Below are positions 44,061-55,700 of a stretch of DNA of 64,000 bases, piece by piece. The stretch comes from Cristatella mucedo. Taxonomy: Eukaryota; Bryozoa; Phylactolaemata; Cristatellidae. Location of the stretch: NCBI GenBank assembly GCA_009760855.2, contig WPIO01000002.1:12622001-12686000 (forward strand). Reading direction: 5' to 3'. The position numbers and the translations under genes are program-made. Every line of letters starts with the position of its first letter. The stretch's first letter is position 1. The notes below the pieces were generated by a model that saw only the letters and a list, made by a program, of their open reading frames with translations, searched no databases and had not been told where the DNA came from.

Positions 44061-46190
44061 GGAGGGCAGTAGAGAATGCAATTAGCGACATGACTTCAGC
44101 AGATTAAACGACACACGTCTTGCAGGTCGAGCCTCGACCTCCTTCAAAAATCGTGCCATCAGCCGATTAAGTATAAGCGCCAGGTTTGCAAATAAACTGA
44201 CCTTGGCTGAGCGTGCTGTTAGGCGACAAGCATATCTAAAATGAATTTCAAGCTACTGCTGCCACAGTTCTAACGTACCTTTGCTGTCCCTGATTTGGTT
44301 ATCCAAGTCGAAAGATAGCTGGCAATTAGCCTTCCTAGCACTGAAGACGCCACGTGTGCCTCCGATATAGGAAAGTTAAACCATCTAGCTATAGCACCTT
44401 CTAGTTACCCATAGACCACTGTCTGTTGGCATATTTAAGAGACGAGATGCAAATCACCAAGCTTGTCGTTAAAAATTTGCGACGTATGACCAATGGTGCT
44501 GTACCCCCCCTGGGGCTGCAGAAGGTGAGCAAGAGACAGGAAGTGGAAAGTGCTCCGCACCTGCACAGTCTCGAAAGAGATTGTTGGTTCCGGTTGACTT
44601 TCATGTCAAGTATGCATGTTTGTGGGAGTCACTGTTTAGCCTACCTGTCTGCCACTTGTGTATCACTCGATGTTACCATGGTTGCCAGTGTCCATGTTGA
44701 ACAGCCTGCTATGAGCACCATGCCCATAGCATACTGACACGGCTGTATGAACAGACGACACGATATTAGCTCAGCTAATAAATGAGATTTTTGGGTTAGA
44801 TTTAAGGTCTAAGGGTTTAGGTTATAGCATTTGGGTAGTAGTAAGAAACTCTAAGATAAAAGGTAACTAAAATGTATTTATTTAACAGAAATATAGGCTG
44901 GTGACCATGAACAGCCTGCTATGAGCACTGTGCTTGTAGCAAGCTGTTGTGTGTGCCGGCTGCTTCTGAGATTGTAATTAGAGCAGCAGCATCCGGCCAC
45001 TAATGTATGCCTGCTTGAAGCACACAACAAAAAACTTACACGGCTGTATAAGCAAACGATGGCATACTAGCTGAGCTGCAGCAATCTGCCTTTAGGCAAA
45101 TGATAACCGATGGGCCAGAGTAGGCTCTGAACCACAATTGTCTGCTGGTGCCAGGCTGTGACCTTGGCAGGCTCGACCCAGGGGTGGGGGACTTGCTGCC
45201 CTATAGTGAGTCTGGTGGGCGGGGCTGGTCATGTGCCGGCAGCTTCCCCTCGATCCACCAGGAACTTGAAGCAGTGCACTCACCTTGTCTTGAGCCACAG
45301 TTGCCTGCACAAGTTTGCTCCTGCTTGTGCTGTTTGGTCTGACCATCGTGCCCTGCTAGTCTATCGTCTGTCGAACGGTGGCTTTGAGAATGTGCTGTCG
45401 AACCAAACTGGCAAAATGGGGCTGGCATTTACACGGCCGATCGTTTATAGGCTCGTATGATACCACGGATTATTTGACGAAGTGAGGAAGCAGGGCTGCT
45501 GTGACGATAGAAATCTTTCTCTGGCACCTTGCCCTAAAGGTACTTTGAAGGTGGAGAAAGACCTGCACTGGCACTGTCAACTGCTAGCTTTTGCAGCTAG
45601 TGCCAGCACAGCTAGTGGCCGTTTGCAGCTAGTGGCAGGCCAGGCTAGCTCGATCGAGGCTGCCTCTCTGTCCTGTAGTGTGCCTGTTCATGCACGTGCA
45701 TGGCACACCATAGAGGATAACAGTTACAACCTCCTCGCAGCTGGTTGGAAGTGCCAGGTTAGAGATTAAGGGCTCAAGCAGACCTGCTGCCCTCCTGTAA
45801 TTGGCCAATGGCAGGAGTGCAAGTGGATCCTCCCCCCTTCCCCAACTGGTTTTATCCTTCAGGGCATGCCCAATGGCCCGAGGTGAGGCCATGCCAGCAC
45901 CGGCCAGGTTCACCAACTGTGTGCAGGCCACATTAGACAGAATTGTGAGCTGACAGATTTTGAACCTGAACTCTGAGTAATTCCAATGTGGCGCGACCCA
46001 TAGCAATGCAGAGGAGCGATAGCAAAGTGTTTACCTCAATGTATGCACCCTTTACTTCTCAGTCGTCGAGTGACTGAGGTACTCAACACACTGGAAACGA
46101 TTGGATACCTTCGTAGAGCCTAAATTCAGGGTGTTCTCGTATCAAGAGCAACAAAGGCAGGCGGTTGAACCGAGCTAGGTGAAGCAAGTT
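44061..46190. other. Intergenic stretch
   Basis: No supported gene. A direct repeat 'gaacagcctgctatgagcac' lies at about 44699 and 44909, each followed within about 200 bp by 'acggctgtat.a.cagacga' type sequence. Short 'cagctagtg' duplications occur near 45590-45650. Confidence 0.4.
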
Positions 46191-46205
46191 GGCTAAGAGA
46201 CTAGT

Positions 46206-46207
46206 CT

Positions 46208-46294
<87 letters not shown>
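46206..46294. repeat. (GA)n microsatellite
   Basis: About 85 bp of nearly pure GA. Confidence 0.98.
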
Positions 46295-46297
<3 letters not shown>

Positions 46298-46527
46298 CGG
46301 CAGACTTTGAAGAAGTATGCTAGTACATATCGCCAGCCAGTATTGCCAAGAGCTGGCAAGTTCTACTTCAGCAGTTCCTTGTCGGTGCCATTGGCTGCTG
46401 GTTGGTAAATAATCTAGCCTGACTTTGGGTGGGAGCATGGCCATCCAGCCGTCAGGGAGGGCTCTGCCACGACTTGGGCAAAGGACCAGGTGCAGCACAT
46501 ATGCAATCAGTATATATTTGAGTCTGA

Positions 46528-47130
46528 TGAAAGTAACCCGGGTTAGTAAGTTTCCGAAGGTAGAATCGAAATTAATTATTTATATTGCTGATAGCTGCTC
46601 TAAAAAATATAGCGTTTCGAGGTCGAAAACGGCGTTGCCCTGATTCAGAGGCAGTGCCTTTAGAATGAAATCGAAGCAGTCTGAAGAACTATGTGTGCAA
46701 GAGCTCAATAAAATAACTAAGGCTATGGTTGGTTATAATGACGATTTAAAAGATGTTAGCGATGATGTTCTTAACAACGCAGTGGAACTGGTGGGCAAGA
46801 TCTTGGAAACATTTCCCGGCTGCTCCGGGCGTGCATATATGCTCTGTGGGGCGCCCAAAGAAGGCAGCAGCAGTTGTTCCAAATAAGGCATCAATCTTGA
46901 GCTATTTCTCAAAAAAATAGGCTCAATTTTCGTGATGGAGCTCTTTATTCTTGCCCTGGATCTGGTCAGCAGCTGCGACCTTCCCCGATAAAAACCGCTG
47001 CTTTTAAAATCGCTGTCTTTCTGCTGGCGATCAGAGCTTGACGAGCCTGACATTGTTAGCCTATTTTTTTATATAATTTGGACCAATATTCAGGTAGTTA
47101 TTGCAGTCCTTACTCACCCGGGTTACCATG
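46528..47130. mobile_element. Candidate 0.6-kb element with terminal inverted repeats
   Basis: The left end GTAACCCGGGTTAGTAAG (about 46530-46547) matches the inverted right end GTAACCCGGGTGAGTAAG (about 47110-47127) at 16 of 18 positions. Between them are a 73-codon + frame (46665-46886) and a 106-codon - frame (46733-47053, MSGSSSSDRQQKDSDF start), neither of known family. Size and ends suggest a non-autonomous DNA transposon. No convincing target duplication was read. Confidence 0.45.
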
Positions 47131-47551
47131 ATAACCCGAGTTACAGCCAAGGGGCTCATTTTTCTCCAATTCCCAGGGTGCAAGCTTTCCAGCAGTGCCT
47201 TAACGATCTTAGTTGGGCACCGATGTTGTAGTTAACTGAAAACCAGCTCAATTAATTAACCAGTTCAATTAATTTGCACTTTGACCGTATATTTCATGCC
47301 AACCCCACTGGAACAAGCGATAGGCAGTAGATAGAGCTGCTACCACCTGCTCCACCACCAGCTATGGCACCATCAGCTTCCATCAGCCACCGAGCAGTAT
47401 ACCTTGGTGATTAAAGAGCAAGTTGTAACATCACTGCAATCACTGAATCTGTTCTGGGATATGTATGCAGGTTTTTACAATCCTGACACCGGCCAATTTT
47501 GAGAGGTACCTAGTAATAGCGATTCGATAATAAGAAGAAGAATAATAAATT

Positions 47552-47600
47552 TACATAGTGCCCTTAGAGAGGCTGCTTTGATATTGCTGTAATTGAGTAA
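47552..47600 (-). mobile_element. SINE/LINE tail remnant
   Basis: 'aataataaatttacatagtgcccttagagaggctg' is the inverted shared 3' tail, preceded by AAT repeats. Confidence 0.5.
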
Positions 47601-47739
47601 GTTGCTTGTGTTTGTTGAAGGCTCGGCTTACGGTGTGACGACGAAGGTTACTCTGGCATCAGGCTGCGTAAACTGCAAGAGTATGGCTGCCTTTGTGGTA
47701 AAGCGTCTGTTAGTTGTCTAGCCGGCAGACAGCCTCCTG

Positions 47740-47950
47740 TCCAACAAAAAAACCAAGTGTCACCAGAAAGTTCGAAGTCCTAACCTGGGAATTGATTCTG
47801 CTAGTATTACTTCCGTCGAGTCGGCCCATAAACTTTGCGTACCTTACTAAAAATTGCCTTTCCTTAGATGAGCACATTTCCTCCATTTAGCCTAGTTTCA
47901 GCTAAGAAGTGTCGCCAAAATCAGGGAATCTCATAATTGAAATGTGTATT
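47740..47950 (+). mobile_element. LINE fragment
   Basis: Nucleotide similarity to 2755-2910, including 'gtcgagtcggcccataaactttgcgt' and 'ccttagatgagcacatttcctcc' (the LSLDDHISS region). Frame is broken. Confidence 0.5.
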
Positions 47951-48254
47951 GAACTAAACTTTTTTGTATGAACATGGCCTCTTCCGGAATTAAAGAGAAG
48001 AGGGATTAATGTATGAGTATTATGTATACATGTGTACACCTGTGTGTGGGTGTGCGCATGTGCGTCTATGTGTGGGTGTACGAATGTGAGTGGTTAGTCG
48101 GTCAGTGTGTTGTATGTAACGAGATAGACGGGCGGGCAAAGAGAGAGATTTGCTGCCTGGGCTCCAGTGCTCCAGCACTCTAATGTACACGGCAAGTGGC
48201 TTCGGCTGACGGCAGATGGCTGTGTCCAGACGAGGGAATAACCAGCCGTCTGCA

Positions 48255-48375
48255 AGCCTAAACTGCTTTGCCACCTCTTAAGGATGGCAATAAACAATCG
48301 CTTACTGTAAGATTTGAACTCACGACCTCTTTCGTGAAGAGAAAGCACCTTACCTTTTAGGCTATCACGGCCCAT
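48255..48375 (-). mobile_element. tRNA-like SINE, probable family B
   Basis: Minus strand: GGGCCGTGATAGCCTAAAAGG, then GTGAGTTCAAATC (box-B-like) and 'gattgtttattgcca', resembling the family-B body at 60030-60180. Confidence 0.5.
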
Positions 48376-48949
48376 TCAAAGAAAGAAGAGTACCACCTTG
48401 CTGATATGCTGTGCACAACCGTATGCCACTCTTGCTATCCCCAGGATATCCTGCTATTACCTAGGCCGATGCTACTCAGACCGTTTGCAAGCTTTCTGGC
48501 AAAATACAGTGTCGGCATATGCTTATAGAAACCTCATGTCTTCCAGATGCAATAGCATGTGTGATGCTTATATAAATAGTGTATACAGTGTATTCTACCA
48601 ATTGTGTATGCACTCATTCCATTCTAGTTAGCTCAGTCATGCCGATTGGCTACTTTTAGGGTGACTGCTTGGCTCTCACTCTCAGGAGTGTTACTCGTTC
48701 ACGAATCCTTACCAGGATTGCTCCTCAGCCGTGTGCACAAAGGCAGGTCAGCAGCTGCACCAGACATTATTAAACAGTGGAAGCCAGAGCCATTGTGATC
48801 CATGTGATGATCTAGCTGCTCGCTTCTCTAGCTTATTTGTCAACAAGATAGATCAGGGAGTCCATACCTAAGATGGCAGAGTCCCCCTGGAATGTTGTCC
48901 CCCAATTCCATGCAACATCTTAATTTCTAGAAATTGAGTGACTTAAGCA

Positions 48950-49060
48950 TGTTAACATTAACCATTCGATCTTGCTCCCTTTTTAGCAAATGTAAATGCA
49001 AATGTAAAGCAAATGTAAAGTGCCTAGAAAGAGCTTGAGTTCTCGGAGGACGCCATGCCA
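48950..49060 (+). mobile_element. LINE 3' tail
   Basis: 'aaatgtaaagtgcctagaaagagcttgagttctcggaggacgcc' matches the LINE tail at 3608-3650. The outer stem is partly lost. Confidence 0.65.
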
Positions 49061-51330
49061 TGCTTGAGCGAGGCATAGGCAAACCAAGAACGGACTCCGA
49101 CTGGGGGACCTGTTAGCTGCAGTTTATTCCGTGGCCCTCTTAGTAGTATTTTAGATGCTAAGTCCACGCATAGGCTAAACTACTGTTTCAGCAATGCTTG
49201 AAGCCGATGCCTGGGTAGGAGGGGCAGCGAGTGGAGTGGTGGTGGATCGGCATTAACTTACATGTCGAGTATTTTCGGTGCGAGCAGCCACATTCAACCT
49301 GATGGAGCTGCAATGATAACTGACTGCAGCCAAGGCCTCTGCAACTCGAGCATGGCAGCTGCTGAGCAGCTGCAGTAAACGAGACCTCTAACGAGGCCTG
49401 GTGGCTGCAGTTTATTCGGTGTGGACAAAGTTAGCATCTTGTGCGGCTCATGCCTTAAATTGCTAAATGCAAGCCTTGTGCACCGTGTAATCACTCGTAC
49501 TGTCGCCATCGGTCGCAGTATATGCTCGACTGGTCTCCCCAGTTCCCGACACCTTGTCATTAACTAGAATTCTTAAGAAACCGATGGATTAGATATGCCT
49601 CCTAGTCAGGTCCTGGCACCGAAAAAGACGATACTGGCCTCCTTTCTCTAGGCATTGCTTGCCAGTGGGCGCCCGAACATTATATTGTGAGTGTCTCTGG
49701 TGAGATACAGTAAACCTATCGCCGACCAGCATCACAAGCATTGGAAAACTCTGCCAGCTAATAATGCAGCTGCTCCAGCAAAAACGGAAGCTGAGTGGAC
49801 GGCCATTGCAGCCACTCTTCTTGAGTCACCGATGAACAAGATAAGAGTCACAGAAGCTTCTCCTCGCTCCGTGAAAAGATTATTTTGGGCTCGTTACTAT
49901 ATGAAATAGCAGGCAGTGAATGCCTGCACCCTGTATGTAATAATGTAATTTCCAACGATACACATCGCCGACCCGAGTAGAAGAAAAGGAAAAAAGCTGC
50001 ACCGGCTAATGGAGCAACAGCTCAGGAAACAAAGTTACAGGACTACTTCAGTGACTCTTGATGCCATTCACGAGAAACTGATCGACTAAATTTGCGTCAC
50101 AGTACTGTTCTCAGGCGCCGTAAAAAAGACGACGGTTGACTGGTATTTCTATACATTGGTGGGCAGTTTTTTGCGTATGCCATACCATTGCGAACTGAAT
50201 CTTCCTCCAGGCACTTTACAGATGCTACATGTTAAACATTAACAAATACTGTTGGCAACGCCCCCAAGCAGCAGGCACACCAAGCACCAGGCAATTTTTC
50301 TCGCGCTGGCTGGTTCCTTGTTCGTACGCCGCTCAAGTTGGGGTTTCTGAAAGCAGTCATGTTTGAAAAACACTCGCTTGTTTTTAATTTCCTAAAGACA
50401 GCTGTTGACAGCTGTTTTTGCTCGCTTTTCCATTTTTCAAAAATTTTGCAGTCAATAGCTAATATTTTTATATGTGTCTGAAAACGTTTTTATTTGATAT
50501 CTTTCGTGATAGATGTTAAATCAATACATCTTATTTTTTATTATATTATTTTAAGAACACAAGTGCATTAAGCGACATGTCTAAGAGCAGCGATCTTAGT
50601 TTTGTACAGAAAATTGTACAGACCGAAAAACTATTTCTATGTTCATTGATGTCGGTTTAATAAATAGAAATGTGTTGTACAGTTTTTCGAGATTTTCGGA
50701 GCACTAGCCAGATTTCCTGGTGAGCGTGAATTCGGACTTGAGCCATTTGAAAGTCTAGTCCTCCGACAACAGTTGAGGATCCATGGTTTTAAAGCAACGA
50801 ATTCTATCCATCTTGGAGAGTGACAATCTCACACTTCCACCATCATTTGACGTTGATGGAGTCGCTGCCTCATAGCATCACGTGTGCTGCTGCTGCTACT
50901 GCTGCTGCTGTCTGACCTTCACAGTCTCCCTGTCATGCATTTAGTTGAATCTTTGATCGTCTCTCTGGCAGGACGTTCGCTCCACACCCTTTCACGAGGC
51001 GACCTATTTGCTGCCCTCGCTCCTCAAGGCCACGCTTTTGAGCCATCCGCTCCTCGATATTTTTACCGTTCCTCTCATTAAATTTAAACGTGATTGCAAT
51101 CGGGGCTTCGATTCGTACGCCCCATAGCTTCCTTTATCTGGCCAGGCATAGAGGCTACTACCTTCTGCATTGTCACATCTGCTGTAGCAGCTCATTCATC
51201 AGAGCCTTTATGTTACTAAGGGGAACAGGATGACTTCTGATATAGGCCTCAGTTGCCTGTCAATACGTTTACGTCATGTATAACGTTTCTTTGTCTGTAA
51301 CTCCAAAACGCAACAGAGAGACTACAACAG
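49061..51330. other. Region without a firm gene
   Basis: 'gctgcagtttattc' recurs at about 49120 and 49405. A + frame near 49990-50061 ends in a basic stretch KKRKKAAPANGATAQETKLQ and DYFSDS, which could be a transposase tail, but no domain supports it. A short CTG run lies at 50886-50910. Confidence 0.35.
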
Positions 51331-51379
51331 ATCTTATGCTGAAAGTCCTTCAATAGAAAACTCAAAGCTAAAGCGGTTT

Positions 51380-51580
51380 GTGATGACTATGTAGTAGCGA
51401 ACACACTTATCTCACACAACCAAGAGACAGTGAGAAGCGTATCTAGGTCAGGAGGGCAGTTGAAGAAATGGGTGGCATGGAAGTAGCAGGTCAGGACGGC
51501 TGGAAAGAATGTGCCATAGACAGCAGCAGAAGAATATATGCCGTTGCATAAGAACGGTGGAAGCGAGTTACTCACTTGGT
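51380..51580 (-). mobile_element. LINE fragment, second subfamily
   Basis: Minus strand NSLPPFLCNGIYSSAAVYGT and the following cysteine/histidine-rich stretch match NSLPRFLSNDNYPPAMAHPF at 17342-17581. Confidence 0.75.
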
Positions 51581-51639
51581 TCCCAACATTCTGAAGGAGT
51601 TTATAGCCAATTTCATTGTTTTATGTAACTCACATTTGG

Positions 51640-52080
51640 GTTTTTTGTTCTCTGACTCCAGAGTCTACCTGTCAAAACTTTTCTCCTACCAGGCTAAGCA
51701 TCGTACCACTGGCTTTTTTCACTCAAATAATTTAGCTATACCTCGTACACACCGCAAATTATTTGGAGGCCATGCCATCAGTGCATTAGCTCTTAAAGCC
51801 TGAAGTCACTTCAGGCTGACGTCACGACGTCCCCTGACTTGACATTTAAAAAGAAGCTAAAAATGCACCTGTTAATCATACCATTTAGTGGATTCTTGTG
51901 ATTTTTACTTTGCATGCTTATGCCTGATGACTGGGTATGTAATCTTCAACAACGTTGGTATTTTTGACTCTATGAATGTTATCTCAAACCATTAGATCGT
52001 ATTTCTTGTACAACATAAATAAAGTGCCTGAAGAGAGATTCAGTTTTCTGTGGTCGCCTTACAAAAATACTATAACTATT
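51640..52080 (+). mobile_element. LINE fragment, first subfamily
   Basis: VYLSKLFSYQAKHRTTGFF, LAIPRTHRKLFGGHAISALA and the tail 'aaataaagtgcctgaagagagattcagttttctgtgg' match 3200-3650. It joins the opposite-strand fragment 51380-51580 directly. Confidence 0.8.
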
Positions 52081-52147
52081 GTAGCATTTTCTCTAAAAGG
52101 CTCACAAATCTGCATCTCGATACAAGGATAATTGTGGCCGATGATTG

Positions 52148-52240
52148 TTCTATGGTTGATTGATTATGGTTGATTATGGTTGGTTATGGTTGGTTGAATA
52201 TGGTTGATTGTATGGTTGATATGATGATTGTTCTATATAT
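52148..52240. repeat. ATGGTTG-type minisatellite
   Basis: Irregular repeats of 'atggttgatt' and 'atggttggtt'. Confidence 0.8.
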
Positions 52241-52701
52241 TATATTGTTGTGTGAGAGATGTATTCAACCGCCGAAAGCCGCTGAGAAATGTGACAAATC
52301 GATGACTCGCATCACGTGAAATAAATAGCCTCGCTGTTGGTCCATATGCATATTCCCTGTTTGTTTAGAAAATTATTCATGGGGACTTTGCATACTTGGT
52401 GGTTTACCAGAATAATATTGATAAAACTTCAGGCAAACGTATGCCGATGCGCAGGACATTTGTTATTAAAAGCATTCATTCTAATCTACTGTAACTATAA
52501 TCAACTACAGAGTCACCACTATAGTCTCATTTCGGCAGGTCTCTTTCGTTTGCGAATGATTAGTCGACCCGTTAACAAAAACCGTTAATGACTACGTTTG
52601 CCCTTTGTTTGTCACTCTTAATTTCCTTATGCAAATAACTACACAACGCCAAGCGAAAATCATTCGGATAGGCATTCAAAGGATTCGCGTGACTGAACAA
52701 G

Positions 52702-52707
52702 TTTATT
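52702..52707 (-). terminator. Polyadenylation signal AATAAA of the coiled-coil gene
   Basis: AATAAA on the minus strand lies 37 nt beyond the TAA at 52744. It supports the choice of the last exon. Confidence 0.6.
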
Positions 52708-52743
52708 AAGAAAAAAGAAAGTTTGCACATTTTCAGATATAAA

Positions 52744-52798
52744 TTACAGCGGCTGTTGACTCTCAAAATCTTTCAACTTATCTTCAGCTTCCACGATC
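52744..52798 (-). CDS. Coiled-coil gene terminal exon
   Basis: 55 nt after acceptor CGTTTTTTTAG: one base completes the Arg codon, then IVEAEDKLKDFESQQPL and TAA. The phase fits the 54348 exon. An alternative last exon ending GYRA at about 53950-54040 is possible but reads less like the preceding helix. Confidence 0.72.
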
Positions 52799-55700
52799 CT
52801 AAAAAAACGATGTTTGTGTTTCAATCTCACGTAGACGAAATGCTGCTTTCCATAAGTTCCAGCCAAGTTTGCATTCAAATATTATTTTCTGAAGTACACT
52901 GCGGTTTCACAAGAGACGTTGGAGTGAAATTGTTGTCAAAATAGCTGAAGCCCATCTCATCTCGATGGTTTTTCAGTCTGAGGGAATCATGCTTTGACTT
53001 AAGGGCAAAACATCGAATGACAGGTCTGGCATCGCACAAAATCACGCCCTGTCCTAGAAAGTAACCCGTTCTTTCGGGCCACGACACAACGCTCAGTCCA
53101 CGTTTCAGGAGTGCCTGAGCTCTAGAAAAATCGCATGCAACCAGGAGGCCGAAACAGCATGCCAATGGCACGTCGCTCAGCTCATCTCTTTAGATATATC
53201 TGAAAAGATTTGCCTCTGAAGCCAATTTAAGAGTTGGTTTGCTGGACATGACAATTAAATGAAGGCCCAGGCGGATAAGCTAAAGCTGAGCTCAAGCGTT
53301 CTTACCGTGGGTGGCAAACCCGATCTGGCCTGCTGCTGCTTCTGCTCGTTAGTCCAACCGTCCACGATAAGCGGGCTGACTACCTTGGGCGCGGCGGGCG
53401 GGGCGAAAATGCTGAAGTGTGTACAATGTCGCTCGTTTTGGTCTCGTGGCGGCAGTGGCGGTTCTGAGCAGAAGCGACAGCGAGGCTACACGACGACCGA
53501 AGATCAGGTTACTACACCTGACCTCGTCATTGCACTGGAGCAGCCTACAGAGCCGACGCTACAGCAGACTGTTTCCGATTTTACCTTTCTCGGAAGTTTC
53601 CAAATGACTTCGGCTCCATTCCGAGCAGATCCGACCGGAAGCACAGCTATGAGGAGGCGCTGGCATCGCCTGGAATGCCCAGCTAGCATTCCTCTAAGCC
53701 ACATGTTGCTGTATGCTGCCCTGAACCTGCGCCTCAAGGGTGTGCGACCGGTAATGATAGCTGGTCTAATTGATAAAGATCATAAGCATTAGCAAAACTT
53801 CCGAAAACCGACCGGTACTCGCACTTGGAGAGCCCGGAACTGCTTCCTCCCTGGCGGCCATCTGCTCGGCCGGCTTACGTTGCACCGCCTGCAACAAATC
53901 GTTCGTTTCACTCGGAGAAACCCTTTGAAGAGCTGCGTGTTGAATGCCTACTCAAGCTCTGTAGCCCTCGGCGAAGAATTCTGTCATGTTCAACTCGGTG
54001 GTGCTTGAAGATCTTAACAAAGCCCACGACGCCTGGAAAGACCTGTCCGCATGAGAAAAGAAACAGCCTGCCCACTTGCGATAGGACGAGTTGCCACTGG
54101 TTTGGTTAGGTGAAGCAGAGTCCCAAACGAATCGGCCAGACCCAGGTTGGCGAGCTAAAGCCGCCCCGCCCTCTCCGAGCCCCATCATGCCGGCCGTGGG
54201 CGTTGCTGCCGACTTTTGGGCTGCACAGCTCGAGCGAGGCTAGGATGACAGTTCAAATCGAAGGAAGCTCATCGCCGATTGAACGGCTTAGGACTATGCG
54301 CCAGCTCAGCAAGTGCAGCTTGCCTGCCCGACGGGCATGCTTGTCACCTGTTTCGCAAATCACAAATCTCTTTCGCTTTCTTGTCGTGTCTGTCCCTCAT
54401 GGTTAAAGCATACTCGTTTGTCTTGCCCAAGACAGCATCTTGACACTTCGCCTGCGTCTCAAGCAGAGCCACCTTCTCCCTGAACTTCTTTCTCGCTTTT
54501 TCAAAGTGAGCCCTAAAACAAAGCAGACGACAAAGCGACTACAAAGCAATCCGATCGCGTTCGTGGTCGTGTTCTTCAGTGCGAAGAAGTTTCCAACCTT
54601 ATAAAGGGCAAATTTGTCCGCATCGCATGGATAATGTGAGGCTCGCACTCGCCTCCAAGGCATAGCTCTGTGCCTAAAGTGACTTAAGAATTCAAGCGAG
54701 GTCAAAAACATTTTTAAGCGAAACGCTAGTTGTAGGCCATCTACAATGTAAGCTCAAAGGAAATCAAGAGGTCTCCGGTTCAATTAAGAGCTTTCCACGG
54801 AAAAGAACCTATTACTGGCATGGCGATTTAAAGCCTGCCACTGAAGTGGTTCGTGAAGGTAAGAAAGAAGATCCGAAAGGCCAAGGGTTACCTGTCTGCA
54901 GATCTTTTTGATTTAAGACTGTTTATGCACTCCTTGTCAGCATTAGTAATGTCTTCCATATTCTTTTCCAGTTCTTTTATTGTTTCGTCCTTCTCCTGAA
55001 CCTGTGGAAAGACGTGCTTGCAATTTTCGGAATTATTTTTGAAACAAATCTTCAGGTCCCGCTAGATCGGCTGCCGCCTCTTCTACTGATTATGTCACGT
55101 GTTGCAGACAAAGGCATCATTCAAGGCAATATAGCACAGGTCATGCACTAAAGCGTTTCACAATAAGAATAATAATAATAATAATATTATTAATAATGTA
55201 CTTGATAAAGCGCCCTAAGATAACTTAATCTCTTTCTAGGCGCTTCACATTTGCTGCAAAGGGTCATGGCTCACCTGTGACCATAGTCGACGTGCTTCCT
55301 CAAGACATATAGAAAAACGATTTCTTTCCAGCTCTAACTCTTGATTGGTCAAATCAAGCTGATTATTTAATTGAGTCGAATTTTTGTCTGCATCTGAAAG
55401 CTTTTCAGTCAGTACCTTGGCCTCGTCTTTGCATGATCTAGAACGAAACATGCGAAACTAGAAAACTACCTCGCAATTATTCCATGATGTCACACGATAT
55501 TTTGGCAGATTTAATAATTCTGTAAGCGTTATTTTTAGTTGGTAAGAAATTGTGATTTAGTACCGCGATACTAGCAAATCTCTCATGAAGCTGAAAGATG
55601 GATCAGCTTTATTGGTTAAACTAAGACACGGTTTGAGATTATTAGCTACTCCTTAATCGTAGAGCCAGTTCGAACTAGATATGACATCGTCAAAGGTTGG

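Noticed and set aside
45284-45304. 21-nt minus-strand microexon (ATVAQDK) with TTGTGCAG acceptor and GTGAGT donor
   Set aside because: Good sites but no partner exons nearby; too short to support alone.
52875-53171. 98-codon minus-strand frame in the last intron of the coiled-coil gene
   Set aside because: No family signature, and including it would break the clean phase-2 join between exons 54348-54512 and 52744-52798.
53952-54040. Alternative terminal exon of the coiled-coil gene ending in GYRA and TGA
   Set aside because: Phase-compatible, but the Ser/Thr-rich sequence breaks the helix pattern, and the 52744 exon continues the helix and has an AATAAA downstream.
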